From positions 2,480,001 through 2,544,000 of the forward strand of contig JAALGY010000052.1 of NCBI GenBank assembly GCA_032358165.1: a DNA stretch of 64,000 nucleotides, given 5' to 3'. Shown here piece by piece: positions 24,221 through 36,156 of the stretch. This DNA is from Diplosphaera chodatii (lineage: Eukaryota > Chlorophyta > Trebouxiophyceae > Prasiolales > Stichococcaceae). Below the pieces are notes generated by a model. The model searched no databases. It was not told where the DNA came from and worked only from the letters and a program-made list of their open reading frames with translations. The position numbers and the translations under genes are program-made. Position 1 is the first letter of the stretch, and each line of letters begins with the position of its first letter.

Positions 24221-26237
24221 TGGTATGGCGGGCACCGGCAACCCAGATCAGTGAGATGACTGGCAGCAGGCAGCAGTACACGCTGAGAGCTAGCTGCTGC
24301 TAGCTGCTGGGCCGGAGGAAGCGCACTTTTTTCATGCATGGCAGAACTCGCTTGTGGGCGCATCTCTGTCGAACCCACACGAATATGTGCGCATGGGGCT
24401 GAGTGCCTGTATCACATATACGGCAGCAACAAATGGGGTGTTTTGCTCAGCACGATGGAGACTGCTGTTTGCTTACTAGCTGTAGCCGTGTGGAGTTGGA
24501 GCAGACTGACATAGACAACTAATGTCAGCCGTGCTGGGCGTTGGTCACCATTGCCCATGCTGAGTTATTTGTAAGGAATGGGTTGATCCTGCATGTAGAC
24601 TGGTGTTCATCTATGAGGCTGGCATGCATGCGCACATACAGCAGGTAAGAGTGCTGGCTGCAGATTGAACTAAACTTTCCAGCACTGATGATGCAACGCA
24701 CGGTTGCTCGGCTATCACTCTCGGTGTGAGACACTCAACGAGCAATAGCATACGTACGTGTCATCATGCACACATTCCATGTATGTGCGATTTCTTACAC
24801 GTGCAACTCCGCAGCGTCACTAGTAGTTGTACAGCAGGCCATTCACAGACATCAGCTAGTGGCAGAATAACGGACAGATGCTGACAAAAAAGTACTGGAA
24901 GGCTCAATTGCAGCAGAGATTACACTCGCAGAAGTCAAGGTTGTAATTGAATTGGTGATGGTATTGCTGTCAAATTGTTGTGCAACCTCACGAACAGTAA
25001 TATCAAGGATCACAAGTTCAAATGTGCTGCACTTCTTTCATATGGTAACACCTGATATATGGTCGACCATGGTCACAACCCTATATATACAAACAGCAGA
25101 TGCGTGCTCCGTCGTCCGTCTTGAAGGCAGCTTCATGCACGCCTAGGTAGCAATAGGTGGGCTCTGGCTGCACGCACGACACCATGCATGCATCCTAGCG
25201 CTCAAGTGATGCACTGTTGTATGTGCCAGCCGCACATAACACAGTGGCCAGCCTTTCGCACAGGACAGCAACAGTCCCCGAGTGCTCGAGGCTGGGTGCC
25301 GCCGTCGTTCACTTGTGTGCGTCGCCGGCATGCCCGCCAGCCGTCACATTTTTAATACACAGTCGAGTGTACACCGCCACGTCATCTTGACCTGCATGGT
25401 TGCAAAGCATCGCTTTGTCATGATCACATCGCATCGCATGGAGCGCTGCACCGGGGTCCTCGCTAGCAGGCCGTCGGGTGCAGCGCAGCGACCTCAGACC
25501 TCACGGCACTGACGCAGCATATCGCTGCCAGTTGCATGGCAATCTGACGTGAGATGGATAGATGCGATCTGCAATACAAACTGGCAGGGCACGATGTTGA
25601 GGCAAGGCCATGCCAGGGCAGCAAGGGCGAAGAGCGTCACTGCATCTGCACTGCCGCGCCGCCGATGTGAAGAGCTGATGGTTAGTTGCAATAACGTTTG
25701 CCGGATCCACGGTGCAATCACGCTACTGGACGATCGATCGGCGCGTAGGTGCGGTGCAGTGCTCGCGCTACCTGGTGACCTGACAATTCGAGATGAGCCC
25801 GCAGGGGGCCGTTCTCCTCCGTCACGGGCAGACAATCGAGCGTTGAAGCTGTACTAGGATCTTGGGCAAGCCGATGCTGCATTGCACACGCTCTGATGCT
25901 CAACGCACCGCAGCCAGGGTGTACGCATGTACAATTATCAGCGTCGTACCAGGATTCGACGCTGCTGCCGCCAACAGCTGTACAGACACTGCTGCACGTT
26001 AATCACCTCATCGGCTACTGCTGATTGTTGAGATGCACATCTTGGGGGTGCATGGATCTCGGCAAGCGCACTCGGTGGCAGCCAGGCTGTTCCATCCATC
26101 GATAGAGATCTTGGTTGGTTTGCACGGACGCGTCCCTTGCGCACCCGCGCCACAGATCGCACATTGTGCGTGAGTCGTGCCGTTCGTATCGCAATGTTCT
26201 GGTGCTGGATCCAGGCCGATGGGGCTGATCACGGCTG
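24221..26237. other. Gene-poor, relatively AT-rich stretch
   Basis: No supported coding sequence on either strand. Base composition is visibly less GC-rich than the flanking genes, with runs such as tatatatac near 25082. No transposon ends, tRNA or long repeats were seen by eye. Confidence 0.5.
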
Positions 26238-26525
26238 CTAGGGGCAGCACGAGTCAGCAGTCAAAGCGCCAAACACGCCGGTGATCAAACCGCAGATGCC
26301 CAAACCGAAGCCCCAGAAATTGAGGCAGCACAAGCAGCTCAGGGGACAGCAGCAGCAGTGGCCGAGATGACAGCAAGCGCAGCAGTGTGTCAGATCATGC
26401 TTGCACTGGCGACAACAGCAACCGCACTGTGTTGATGCTCCTATGACGGTGCCCGCAATACCAGCACTGATACCAACACCGGCAAGAACCTTTCCAACCG
26501 GGTCCCACTGATTAGCGGCCATCAT
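26238..26525 (-). CDS. Small cysteine-rich two-helix membrane protein
   Basis: Intronless 95-codon frame starting ATG ATG GCC at 26525 (the second ATG is at 26522). The N-terminal MMAANQWDPVGK is followed by a glycine/alanine-rich hydrophobic segment (VLAGVGISAGIAGTVIGA). Next comes a loop packed with cysteine and histidine (CGCCCRQC, HCCACCHLGHCCCCPLSCLC), a second hydrophobic segment (NFWGFGLGICGLITGVFGAL), and a CCP end. I count 19 Cys from about residue 32 onward, one fifth of the whole protein. It resembles no family I can name; CYSTM/PLAC8-like Cys-rich membrane modules are only loosely comparable. A CACGTG box (26592-26597) lies just upstream. Metal binding or palmitoylation is speculation. 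It could be a chance frame, but the strong segmental composition argues against that. Confidence 0.55.
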   Translation of the reverse strand: MMAANQWDPVGKVLAGVGISAGIAGTVIGASTQCGCCCRQCKHDLTHCCACCHLGHCCCCPLSCLCCLNFWGFGLGICGLITGVFGALTADSCCP

Positions 26526-26591
26526 GCACGCTATGATCTGTAAACTGTGCACGCGCTCGCGTTCCCAGGTCGAGACATACTGACTATAAGA

Positions 26592-26597
26592 CACGTG
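26592..26597 (-). promoter_or_regulatory. CACGTG box upstream of the Cys-rich gene
   Basis: Palindromic CACGTG within ACACGTGT, 67 bp upstream of the start at 26525, close to a TATAAG-like sequence at 26585. Its function is inferred from the motif only. Confidence 0.35.
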
Positions 26598-26774
26598 TGG
26601 TAATGGTACATACATCGCAGTACATCAGCAAATGTAGGTATTTTCTCGTAAGAAACATCGCCAGGATGTTACAGAGCAGATCACCCCACGCACCAGGACT
26701 TGATGTATCGCCGTTGATCATGGTTGAACATGCAGTCCGGTGTGAATGTGTGTTTGCTCAGGATAGGCCTCAAT

Positions 26775-27278
26775 TTACGGCATCATCAGCTGTGTCAAGC
26801 GGGATGCATGTCGGCCTTTGCAGTATGCGTTGCTATATATGCTTTGCATCGCAGCTAGTCTGACGCCGTGCGGAACATACGTGCTGTTGACGGCTGTACG
26901 CTTGCCCAGCTCGAGCCACAGACATTGTCTGGTTGTATCTGAGCTTACTTGTTTGTACGCATCCGCACGTTCTGCAAGCTGCTGACTCGTGATGGTGTGC
27001 AGCTTGGTTTCGACACATGTCGGTGCTGTGCTTTTGTTTGTGTCTTGGCTGCCATGCATCTGCTCGCAGAAAGGCGCCCACTCCCTCCTCACGTTCTCCG
27101 CCAGATCCACAAAGTCGTTCTCAGGGGTCTGATGCTGCTGGTTCGGCTGTTGGGGCTGCTGCCGAGGCTGGCTACGCCCACGGGGCGTCACAACAGTGTG
27201 CCGCGTATGAAGGCGTGCAGCAGTCAAGATGGAGCACCTACGCGCAGCGGGCCCCTGGCTGGTCATGCGCCTCAGCAT
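26775..27278 (-). CDS. Hypothetical protein, possible organelle-targeted (low confidence)
   Basis: An open frame of about 167 codons. The N-terminus is Arg/Ser/Thr-rich and acid-poor (MLRRMTSQGPAARRCSILTA), like a mitochondrial or plastid presequence. A Gln/Pro stretch and an amphipathic, charged segment (ENDFVDLAENVRREWAPFCE) follow. Composition after that segment is less biased than typical shadow frames, but no family is recognised and an intron may interrupt the frame. It would be divergent from the nucleotidase gene over about 200 bp. Confidence 0.3.
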   Translation of the reverse strand: MLRRMTSQGPAARRCSILTAARLHTRHTVVTPRGRSQPRQQPQQPNQQHQTPENDFVDLAENVRREWAPFCEQMHGSQDTNKSTAPTCVETKLHTITSQQLAERADAYKQVSSDTTRQCLWLELGKRTAVNSTYVPHGVRLAAMQSIYSNAYCKGRHASRLTQLMMP

Positions 27279-27472
27279 CGTGCTCGAGTCTCGGAAGTGG
27301 CAGCTCCAAAGCCTTCGACTTGTTTGAAAGGACGCATGGCAGGTTGGCCTTGGGACTCCATTTGGGTATAGGCGGGAGGGATTACCATATGCTGATCACC
27401 TAACGGCCAGATGCTAATTTTGAGCGCCACTTTGCACTGGCGCTGGGCTCGCTGCATGTTGCCCAGCTGTAC

Positions 27473-30236
27473 ATGTCGCATGCGCTTGCGTCAAGGGCCT
27501 GCAGCCTTCCGCTTGCAGCTTCCTGCCGAGGCACGGTTCAAAAGGTCAAAGGCATCATCGGCACATGCATAAGCACCAGCAACCGCAAGCCCAGCACAGC
27601 CCTACAGAAGTCGATCATGACATCAGCTGCGCAGGGAGCAACGGAACATGAGAGCACACCGCAGTCTGCTGCACGATCAGCGACAAATGGTGCTGGTGCA
27701 TCACCTGCGGCAGCGGCGGACATCAGAACCATGCTCATCGACCTTGATGACTGCCTGTACGACATACATGTGAGCCCACCGCTACCATCGCGTGTGACAT
27801 TGACCGCCGAACGTCGTAATGGCGTGATCGTGCGGCGTGATCGTGCGCATTCAGTGCGGGCATTCGTGCCAGTGCCATTCTGCCGTATATGACATGCTCT
27901 TTCGCTGAAGATGCCTCAAGCAGCATCAAGTCCACCTTGGCATGTGACCTTTTCAGGGCTTGCTGTCCACAGCCTTGAAAAGGCATATGAGCGCTCAGCC
28001 TGCTGCCGACTCGCCCTGGAGCCTGCCCTGCAGGAGTTCCCGCGACTGATGGCGACCAACATCCAGCTGTACATGGAGCGGCGGCTGGCCTTCCCGGCGC
28101 ACAACATCCAGGAGGTGTGCGCGGACCTGTACATGGGCCACGGGACGACGCTCGCCGGGCTAGTGGTGGGTTCTGTCAGCGCGTCCACTACCGTGCAACG
28201 CTGGGTGAAGCAACTTCCAGACACAGCCTGAAACCCAGCATCAGGCTATCAGGCTGAGGCAGGCAGTGCAGCAGCACAACCTGTTGGTTCACAACATGAT
28301 TGTGTAGAGCGACAGCATAATGCGCACCTTGCATCATATCGGCCAGCTGCTTCAGGCGCAATCCGGGTGGAGTGCAGCTGTTGCCAGTTCCTGTCGCCTG
28401 CTGCAGTCCAAGGGCTACCAGATCGACTTCGACGACTGGCACGCACACGCACACGGCGTGCTGCCCTACGAGCTCGTGAAGCCGGACCCCGCGCTGCGAA
28501 AGGTGCGAGCCTGCACAACTCTGTGTGACCCCTTGTGGGTCGCTAACTGCCACTATGCACAGTGGCTCGCGTCGTGTAGCAAGGGGAGGCGCACCGGGCC
28601 ATCTGCACCAGTCTCGTCTCGAACAGCCCGGCCTTGACGATCATATGGGACTGCTGCAGGTGCTGCAAGCGGTGCCGGTCCCCAAGTGGGTCTTCACCAA
28701 CGCAGACGTGAAGCACGCGGAGCGGTGCCTGCAGCTGCTGGGCATCCGCGACTGCTTCCAGGTGGGCTGCGAGCCATTGCAGGTGTCGGAGCCGTCCCGT
28801 AGGCACCAGCGTGTTGCGCCTGTGGGCATTGTGCTGCCTGTGGCGGGCCAGGCGACAGGTCTTGGCAATGGTTCGCCTCCCGCGCAGCGTCCAGCAGCAC
28901 TGCCAGGGCTGCTCATGTCTTCGCCTGTGTCGGGCGTGTTGACTATCCCTGTGGAGGCAGTCAACGTGTAACGGACCTCGTCCGAGGTGGTATGCAGGGC
29001 GTCATCTGCTTCGAGTCGACCATGGCGGCAGGCGAGGCGGCGGGCATCGTGCAGAATGGGCGCCCTGTGCTGTGCAAGCCCAGCGCTGTGGTGCGCTGCC
29101 CACCCTAGACCTTGAGTGTGGTCCTGCTCAAAAGATTCCGTTGCCTCCTTGAGCAGTCCACACTCCTCAACTGCATCCACTTACATGCTTGGTGCAGTGT
29201 ACAACGACCATGCTCATCTGCACCGCTGTGTTCCTGCTGTGCGCCACGTCCATGGATGGTGGCCGCAGGCGATCAAGCTGGCTCTGGAGGCCGCCAACAA
29301 CGCGGACGCAGCAACGACCCTGTTCTGCGACGACAGCCTGCGGAACATCGCGGGCGGCAAGGCCGTTGGCCTGCGCACCGTGTTGGTGGGCAATGCTCAA
29401 AAGTTTTGCAAGGTCGATCGCATGCAAACGCAAACTCGCTGCTGCCATGTATGGCCACTCTCTTCAGACCTATCGTACCACATGCACGGCAGGTGGGCAG
29501 GGACAAGGTCAGCGACTCAGCCGACTACAGGGTAGCCTCGCTGCACGAGCTGCCGCAGGCGGTCCCGGAGCTGTTCGTGCAGCGGCCCTCAGCGATGGGG
29601 GCGCGGCTGGAGGTGACCGTGGAGAACGGCGTGTCGCCTGCCGCTGCGGATGCGGCCAGGCGGAACGGCATGCTGCGGCTCGCGACCGGCGCCAGCCTGG
29701 ACGAGGCCGACCTCACCATTCAGGAGGCCATGGAGGTGAGTCAGCTTGCTCAGATATGTTTCATTTGCTTCCTCTGCCAGCCGGGGAGGACCTCACCACA
29801 CACTGGTTACGAGACATGACGCCGCACTGCTGGCAGTCCTGCAACAGGTTGGCGCTTGCACCAACTTCATCGGCACAGAACCAAGGACGTTCCCCTGAGA
29901 TGCGCACCTGCGCCTTGTGCAGGCGGAGTGCGCGGCTGCGATGGCCAGCGTGCCCGAGCTGCCGGAGGAGGCCGGCGGGCTGCGCAGCCGGCGGCTGTCG
30001 GTGGACCTGCTAACCTGCCGGAAGTCGCAGTCGCCCACCTGCAGGTAGGCTTGTTCCTGCAGACTCCCATGCATCCACGGGCTTCAGCCAATGGATTGCA
30101 AATGTGCACAGTGCGACCGCAGCATGCCACGTTGTACTGTTGTGACGAGGTGATTGCAGCGCTGCGGCTGACATGCTGCAGGCAGGAGGCGCTGCAGCCT
30201 GCCGACCAGAGGACCGAGGCGCCCCCAGTTGAGTAG
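27473..30236 (+). CDS. HAD-superfamily pyrimidine 5'-nucleotidase (SDT1/SSM1-like)
   Basis: Family members dephosphorylate pyrimidine nucleoside monophosphates; plant versions are annotated 'suppressor of disruption of TFIIS-like'. All four HAD motifs are visible. Motif I is DLDDCLYDIH (exon 1, ending 27769). Motif II is VFTNADVKHAERCLQLLGIR. Motif III is the Lys of RPVLCKPS. Motif IV is LFCDDSLRNIAGGKAVGLRT. Cap-domain exons include ATNIQLYMERRLAFPAHNIQ, YMGHGTTLAGLV, GYQIDFDDWHAHAHGVLPYE and LVKPDPALRK. The C-terminal extension (YRVASLHELPQAVPELFVQR and beyond) ends with QEALQPADQRTEAPPVE and the stop at 30236. The start at 27473 gives a long N-terminal extension of about 80 residues that could be a transit peptide; an alternative start is 27617. 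Junction phases agree, for example TGC AG|G CAG at the last intron. Confidence 0.9.
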
Positions 30237-31050
30237 CTGGGTCCCTCCTTCCTCAGCAGTAGGACTCCCTGCGCTGGCCAGGGCAAGTGAGACCAGCCGG
30301 CAGTGATGAGCTGAGGGTGCACAGCATGCGACACAAGCTTTTGTCAGAAGGTCGACTGCCCGCTGCTGCCGCCGCCGCCGCTGTTCGGAGGGAACAAGCA
30401 CAGCACCGGCAAGCACCCCTGGCAGACATGGTGAACTCTGATGGACGCTCCGGCCCCAGGCGCTGTGTGTGCCGCTGCGTAACCGCAGCCAGCACGCCAG
30501 CTGTAGCCATGGTCATGCGGTTGACCTATCAAAGTCAGGACGCCCCTGTAGTGTGACCAGTGAGCGGTGGGGTTGTAATTGGATGCCGGACCCTATTGGA
30601 TATTCTTTGGGTTGGGTGGGATGATCAACCATGTGTTGCAAAGGGCTTTCAGCGGGCTCTAGCACACAAAATTGCAATCCAAGTCTGATGTGGTGCAGTG
30701 TTTGCAGTTGTAGAAATAGATAGCCACCCAAGAGTTAAGCTGTACTCTGAGAGCAGGCAACGCCGCTGCTGTCTCCATGAGTCTTCTGCCAGCTGCTCAG
30801 CAAGGCCCGACAGAGGAGTGGCCAGGTGCCTGAGCGACTGGTACTTTAGTTTCATCGTAACATATCAATATCAGTGATGCTCACGCTGTTTCAGTTCATA
30901 GCACCTCGTCCACAGCGTTCAGCTGGACCTTCAAACTTGTCAACACTGCACAAATTGACATGCACACGCAGCAAGCTGTGCAGCTCAACGTGGCATAACC
31001 TCTGAGTAAACAAGGTGGTCAGAGTGGTTTGTTGTCCCGCAATAGCAGCA
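30237..31050. other. Intergenic region between nucleotidase and REP genes
   Basis: About 800 bp with no supported gene; it should contain the nucleotidase 3' untranslated region and the REP promoter. No distinct motif was seen. Confidence 0.5.
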
Positions 31051-34000
31051 ATGGGCGAGGCTGCGAGCCCAGATGTTGCTGACATTGAGCCATCGACGTT
31101 CGATCTCATTGTCATAGGCACCGGCTTCCAGGAGGCCGTGCTGGCAGGGTGCGTAATGGTGACGATGTCACCGCAAGTCAAGCTGCATGCTTTTCAGTGC
31201 CCACGGTAGCATGCAGTCTGTGGCGTGATGCATGACGAACCGGCGCATGCCGTGGCTGCTCGGGATGCAAAACTGTTGTTAATCTCGCTTTCTGCACACA
31301 CTTGACGCAAGGGCCTTATGTCATGTTCCTGTGCAACCACCTTGGATGCCGTGCAGTCGCAGCGTCACGCTGCTCGCATCTGCACCGGCATGCGGTGTCG
31401 GGCACCCCAGACAAGGTCGCATCCTTGAATTTGATCTTTTACGGTCCGCAGGGCCGCTGCGCAGGCAGGTAAGTCGGTGCTGCACCTGGACCCGGCCAGC
31501 AGCTACGGCGCGCACTGGGCGTCCCTCCGCCTGGACGCCTTTCTGGCCTGGGCAGAGGAGCAGCAGCAGCGGCAGGCGCAGCCCAGCGACGGCAGCGGCA
31601 GCAATGGTCGTCATGGCAGCAGTGGGGCGAGCGGCGCCGGGGGATCCTCGGCAGGGGCGCAACCAGCGGCGCAGGCTGATGAGATAGCGGTGCCGGCGGC
31701 CGGGGTAGGCGTGTACTCTCATGTCAGCGTGCGGCGGGAGCCCGACGTTGACCTGGGGCCGGCACGGGACTACAACATCGACCTGGCAGCCAAGGCAAGT
31801 GCACGCTTGAGTCCCCACGTTGTTGCCTACGTACCCAGCGACCCGCCGAAACGTGTCGTCCCGACGCCATGCCTCGCCGGGCTCAGCAGCTGGCAAGACA
31901 CGATATCGGGCACACCCCTGCATGCGCCAGGACTATACGCCACAGCAGCTGCGCTGCAGGCGGTGCTGTGCGCCGGGCCGCTGGTGAAGGCGCTGCTGGA
32001 CTCGGGCGCGCACAACTACGTGGAGTTCAAGGCGCTGACCAGCAGGTGCGTGGCGGGGTGCTGGGCGGTGAGCAGCCAGCTTGGCTGGTGAACTGATGGA
32101 CAGCAGCGCTGGAGCCCCTCGTGCTGTCCGGCCGGGCCCTACTGCAGACCGGACCCAGCTGTGCCACAGCCACATGCGCGTCCTGTACACATGTGCGCCG
32201 ATGCTTCTTTGCAGCTGGCTGTGGCGCGGCGGGCGGCTGGCGCCCGTGCCCGCGAGCCGGGCGGACGTGTTTGCCACCGAGGGGCTCACGCTGCCGCAGC
32301 GGCGTGCCCTGATGCGCTTCCTCACCTCCGCACAGGCCGCGATGCAGGGCGAGGGCCCGCTGCAGGTAGGGTATATGTCCTACAATGTGATCATGTGGTG
32401 TGTGTGCCGTCCGCTGCAGCACCAACCAATAGAAAAAAAACCCAGCGCCAACCAATAGAACAGATGGGAGGTGATGTGCTCTGCACGCTGGCATAGTGTT
32501 GGTACGGCTGTTTCTACGCTCGTTGTGACCCTTTGCTGACGTTTCTCACCCTGCTGTCACGTGGGCTGCTGCGTAAACAGGACGCATTTGACGGGCGGCC
32601 CTTTGCGCAGCTGCTGGCCGAGCAGGGGCTGCAGCCGGAGGTGCGGTCGCTGCTGCTGTACGCCGTCGCGCTGCTGGAGGCAGACCAGGTTAATGTGCCA
32701 GGAACGCTCACTGCATCGATGCACTGTCATGCTGTTAAGAGCGCAGCCCATGCGAGGCTGTTGCGGGTGTTCAGACGAGGTTGTGCCAGGCTCGGCCCAG
32801 GCAGGTCGGTTGCATCAGGCTGCAGACTCCACTAATAATTGTTGGGTTGGCAGTCTTAGCTAGCATACGAAGTGCTCTCATCGCAGTATGCAGGCTTCTT
32901 CTGATCAGTAGCATTTTTGCATGTGCACTAGTTGCCAGACCGCAGAAAGGCTTCCTGCGCTTGTGCACTGCAGGAGCCAAGCTCAACGCCAATGCCTTTG
33001 GCAGCGCTGCCGCCCGCAGCAAGAGCCGCCGCAGCCGCCGCTGCCACACCGCTCGCAGGCACCCCAGCACTAGACAGCCCAGGGCAGCCTACAGGTAGCT
33101 CAGATGCTGCTCCTGCGGCACTGCGTTAGACTCCAATGTGCACGCTGCACACTTCGCACTTCTCAGAAGTCCTGAGAGTAACCACTCCTGATGCGAGCAA
33201 TGCGTTGCATCCGCTGGATGCACAAGCGCCATCCGTACACTTTACCCACACCGAGGTTTGAGATCCTGGGTCTCATGCTTGCCTGGCGTTCGCTGCTGCA
33301 GGGCCGGCGCCTGAGGATGAGGCGGGGTCGGATGCTGCGGCACACGCTGCTGAGACCGCCGCAGCAAACCCTGCCTTTGGCGGCGGCGTGGCCACAGCCG
33401 CCCAGGTACCTGCTGATGCTTCAGTGCCTGCTATATGTTGCAAGTCACGTGATGGGCAAGGGTGTAGCTGCTACACCGGTGCATGACAACCCTGTTGTAT
33501 GTGCGCAAGCACTGCAGAAGAGTTACACTGCGCTGCCTCAGGTGCTTTGCACTGGCCACTGGTCCTCAGGATCTGGCTTGCCACTGGAAACTGTTTGCAG
33601 GAGACTGATGCGGTGCTTAGCACAGCAAAGAACATGCCCTGTCATGTGCAGGCCGTCCTTTCGCGGCAGGTCCACAGGGCATTGATGGTCCAAACTGTCT
33701 CACTGCAGGGTCTGGAAGCGCTGCGCCTGTACATGCAGTCAGCGGGGAAGTACGGCCCCGGCACCGGCGCCTTCCTCCTGCCATGCTATGGCACTGGGGA
33801 GCTGCCACAGGTGGCCAACGAGTCGCACAGGATGTTCAGTCATGGTTCAGCGACACACATGTACATGTTCATCAAGTGCACCATACGTTGCAGCTGTGCT
33901 GCACAAAGGACAGCTGTGTGCAGGCGGCTGCGAATGCTTGCACCTCAGGCAGCTTGTGATACGCAGCAATTCTGCGAGCGTGACCCTTTGTCGCCTGTAG

Positions 34001-35610
34001 GCGTTCTGCCGCGTGGCCGCCGTGGCCGGGGCAATGTACGTGCTGCGGCGCAGAGTCTCTGCCATCCTTCTGCACCCTGGCTCCGGTGAGGCCAGCTGCC
34101 GCTGTCAAGCTGCGTTGCCAGCCAGCCCCACACTGGTCGGCTCAGTTGCGACACCCATCTCCAGTCCTGGTCGTGGCCGCAGACTGCAGAGGGACTGTAA
34201 GCCCTCAAAACCAAGTGCAGGCGCGGTGCGGGGGGTGCGGCTGGCGGGCGGACAGGAGCTGCGGTGCGGCGCGATCTCAGGCGACGTCGACGCCTTCGCC
34301 GGGCTGCAGGAAGCGCGGGGAGCACATAATGGCGGCCAGGGCAGCAGCGCTGGCGGCGGCGCCTCACATGGCGCTGGCACCACAGCGGACACCAGCGCAG
34401 CAGCTTCGGGCAGTGCAGCTGCCGAAAGCTACAGCACGCATGCCGGTGCAATGGGCGTGGCTCGGGCGGTCGCCATCACGGATGCAGCGCCTCTACAGCA
34501 GCAGGGCGGCGGCGGTGGCAGTGCACTGGTCATCTTCCCGCCGCACAGCCTGCCCACCGGCAACGCAGCTGCTGTGCGCGTGCTGCAGGTGCTGTTCCTG
34601 GCAGCACTGCAGCAGCTGGCTGCTGCGTGACGCAGCGGTGCAACAGAAGTGTTGTGTGGCATGAGCGGGAGCGCACACCTGTGCATGTGTGCACATGAGG
34701 TGAGCCGTCTGGCAGAGCTGTTGATTGTCTGATTACAGGTGGGATCCGGCACGTCGACAGTGCCCCAGGGCCGCTTCCTGCTGCACGCTGCCACCGCCGC
34801 CGGCGCCAGTCCAGGGTCACCGCCACCGGCGCTGCGGGATGTAGAGGAAGCGCTCGCACAGCTGGCCCGGCTCCCCACACAGCAGCAGCAGCAGCCGCAG
34901 CAGCCGCAGCAGCCGCATTCGGCGGTGCCGCAGCCACGTGATGAGGCGCAGCCCTCACAGCGCACTGACTCTGACCGCACAGCAGTCGGTGGCAATACGG
35001 AAGCACAAAGCCGCCCGCATGCTCTGCTGCTGGCATCATGGGTGCAATCCACGGCGGCCGTCCCAGAGGTGACTTGTGTTCCTAAACTGTTGCCCGCGGC
35101 AGCAGCATGGTTGTCGGCATGCCACGTGCTGGTATGACAGATATCACTGCTTCGTGTCACCCATCACAGCATGCACCTGGGTCGAGGGGCTAGGATCTGT
35201 CATCTCAATGCACCGCCTGCCGCTACGACTTCCGATTGCGATGCACCAGCTTGACGATGTGCCATGTCGGTTCACTGCAGGTACAGCTGCCGTCAAACGC
35301 AGCCTGCAGCCCGCTACCAGACGGCAGCCTGGACTTCCGTGCTGCCCTGATTTCAGCAGCTGCAGCCTTTGCAAAGTTGTTTCCAGAGGCAGCCGGCGGC
35401 GGTGGGCGGCTGTTTGGCGGCAGCCCTGCGACGGCGGGCGGCGGCGGGGAGGCAGACGCGGCAGCGGGCGCAGGCGGCGGCGGCGGCGCAGGCGATGAAG
35501 ACTCGGACGACGACACCCTGGCGGCGCTGCAGGCCGCGCTTGCTGGGCTCGGCGGCGGCGGTCAGGCTGCCGCCCTAGGGAATGGCAGGCCCGGCACCGG
35601 GAGGGACTGA
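31051..35610 (+). CDS. Rab escort protein (REP/CHM, GDI superfamily)
   Basis: REP presents newly made Rab GTPases to geranylgeranyl transferase II in the cytosol. Exon 1 (start 31051) gives STFDLIVIGTGFQEAVLAG. The next exon joins in phase as AAAQAGKSVLHLDPASSYGA and HWASL, the FAD-like GDI/REP signature. Later exons include ARDYNIDLAAK, KALLDSGAHNYVEFKALTSR, APVPASRADVFATEGLTLPQ, DAFDGRPFAQLLAEQGLQPE, GLEALRLYMQSAGKYGPGTG followed by AFLLPCYGTGELPQ, AFCRVAAVAGAMYVLRRRVS, and a C-terminal acidic tail (DEDSDDDTLAALQAALAGLG) ending at 35610. Insertions make it long: a Ser/Gly-rich insert (31560-31690), Ala-rich exons (about 33000-33130 and 33303-33405) and a polyglutamine stretch (QQQQQPQQPQQP, about 34880-34915). 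The GTG-FQE and GAHWASL motifs favour REP over a plain GDI. Confidence 0.85.
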
Positions 35611-36156
35611 AGGCAATGTCACTGCGTGGGATTTGCGTGTCCAATGTGAGGGCAGCGGCTGCTGTCTCGCTGGGATGTGTTACGGCCTGTATGCTGAGCG
35701 CTGCTCTGGCCACAGTGGGTACAATGTCAGGGTGCCTTGTGAAGCGTGCAGCTGAGGGCAGCACTCGCTGCAGCGAGCGCACGCTGCGTAGGCGCTGCCT
35801 GATACACGACTGTTGTGCACTCCTGTGACCTCATGAATAGTGATCCTAAAATGGCAATTCTGGAAAACGGCATAGTTCCTGCCTGCCTCAGCCCGCTCAG
35901 ACCTACCCTTCATGCTGTCATCCTACCGTACCATATTATCATGAATGTGCCAAACGGGCGTCTTCGGGCCTTTTGACCCCACTTGGGAGTTGTGAAAGGG
36001 CGGCAGCAGCCACGTGGCCCGAATCCCAGATCTTATCGCCTGACCCGGGCTAAAGCCCGGTGGATCGAACGCCGGGCCACTTTCCGCCTCCTCTACTCTG
36101 GCTGCTTGAGAAATCTAGCGCCGCACCACTCCCAGAACTAAACAAAACCAGCAATC
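35611..36156 (+). promoter_or_regulatory. Promoter region of the LHCII gene with a G-box
   Basis: 546 bp between the REP stop and the LHCII start. It contains a CACGTG G-box at 36011-36016, 146 bp upstream of the start codon, and an A-rich leader just before the ATG (aacaaaaccagcaatc). G-boxes are common in light-regulated plant promoters; use here is inference. Confidence 0.45.

Noticed and set aside
32422..32460. Direct repeat CCAACCAATAGAA, 26 nt apart
   Set aside because: Only 13 bp, in a REP intron; too short to distinguish from chance or slippage.
34880..34915. CAG/CCG microsatellite
   Set aside because: It is coding polyglutamine/proline inside the REP gene, not an independent repeat element.
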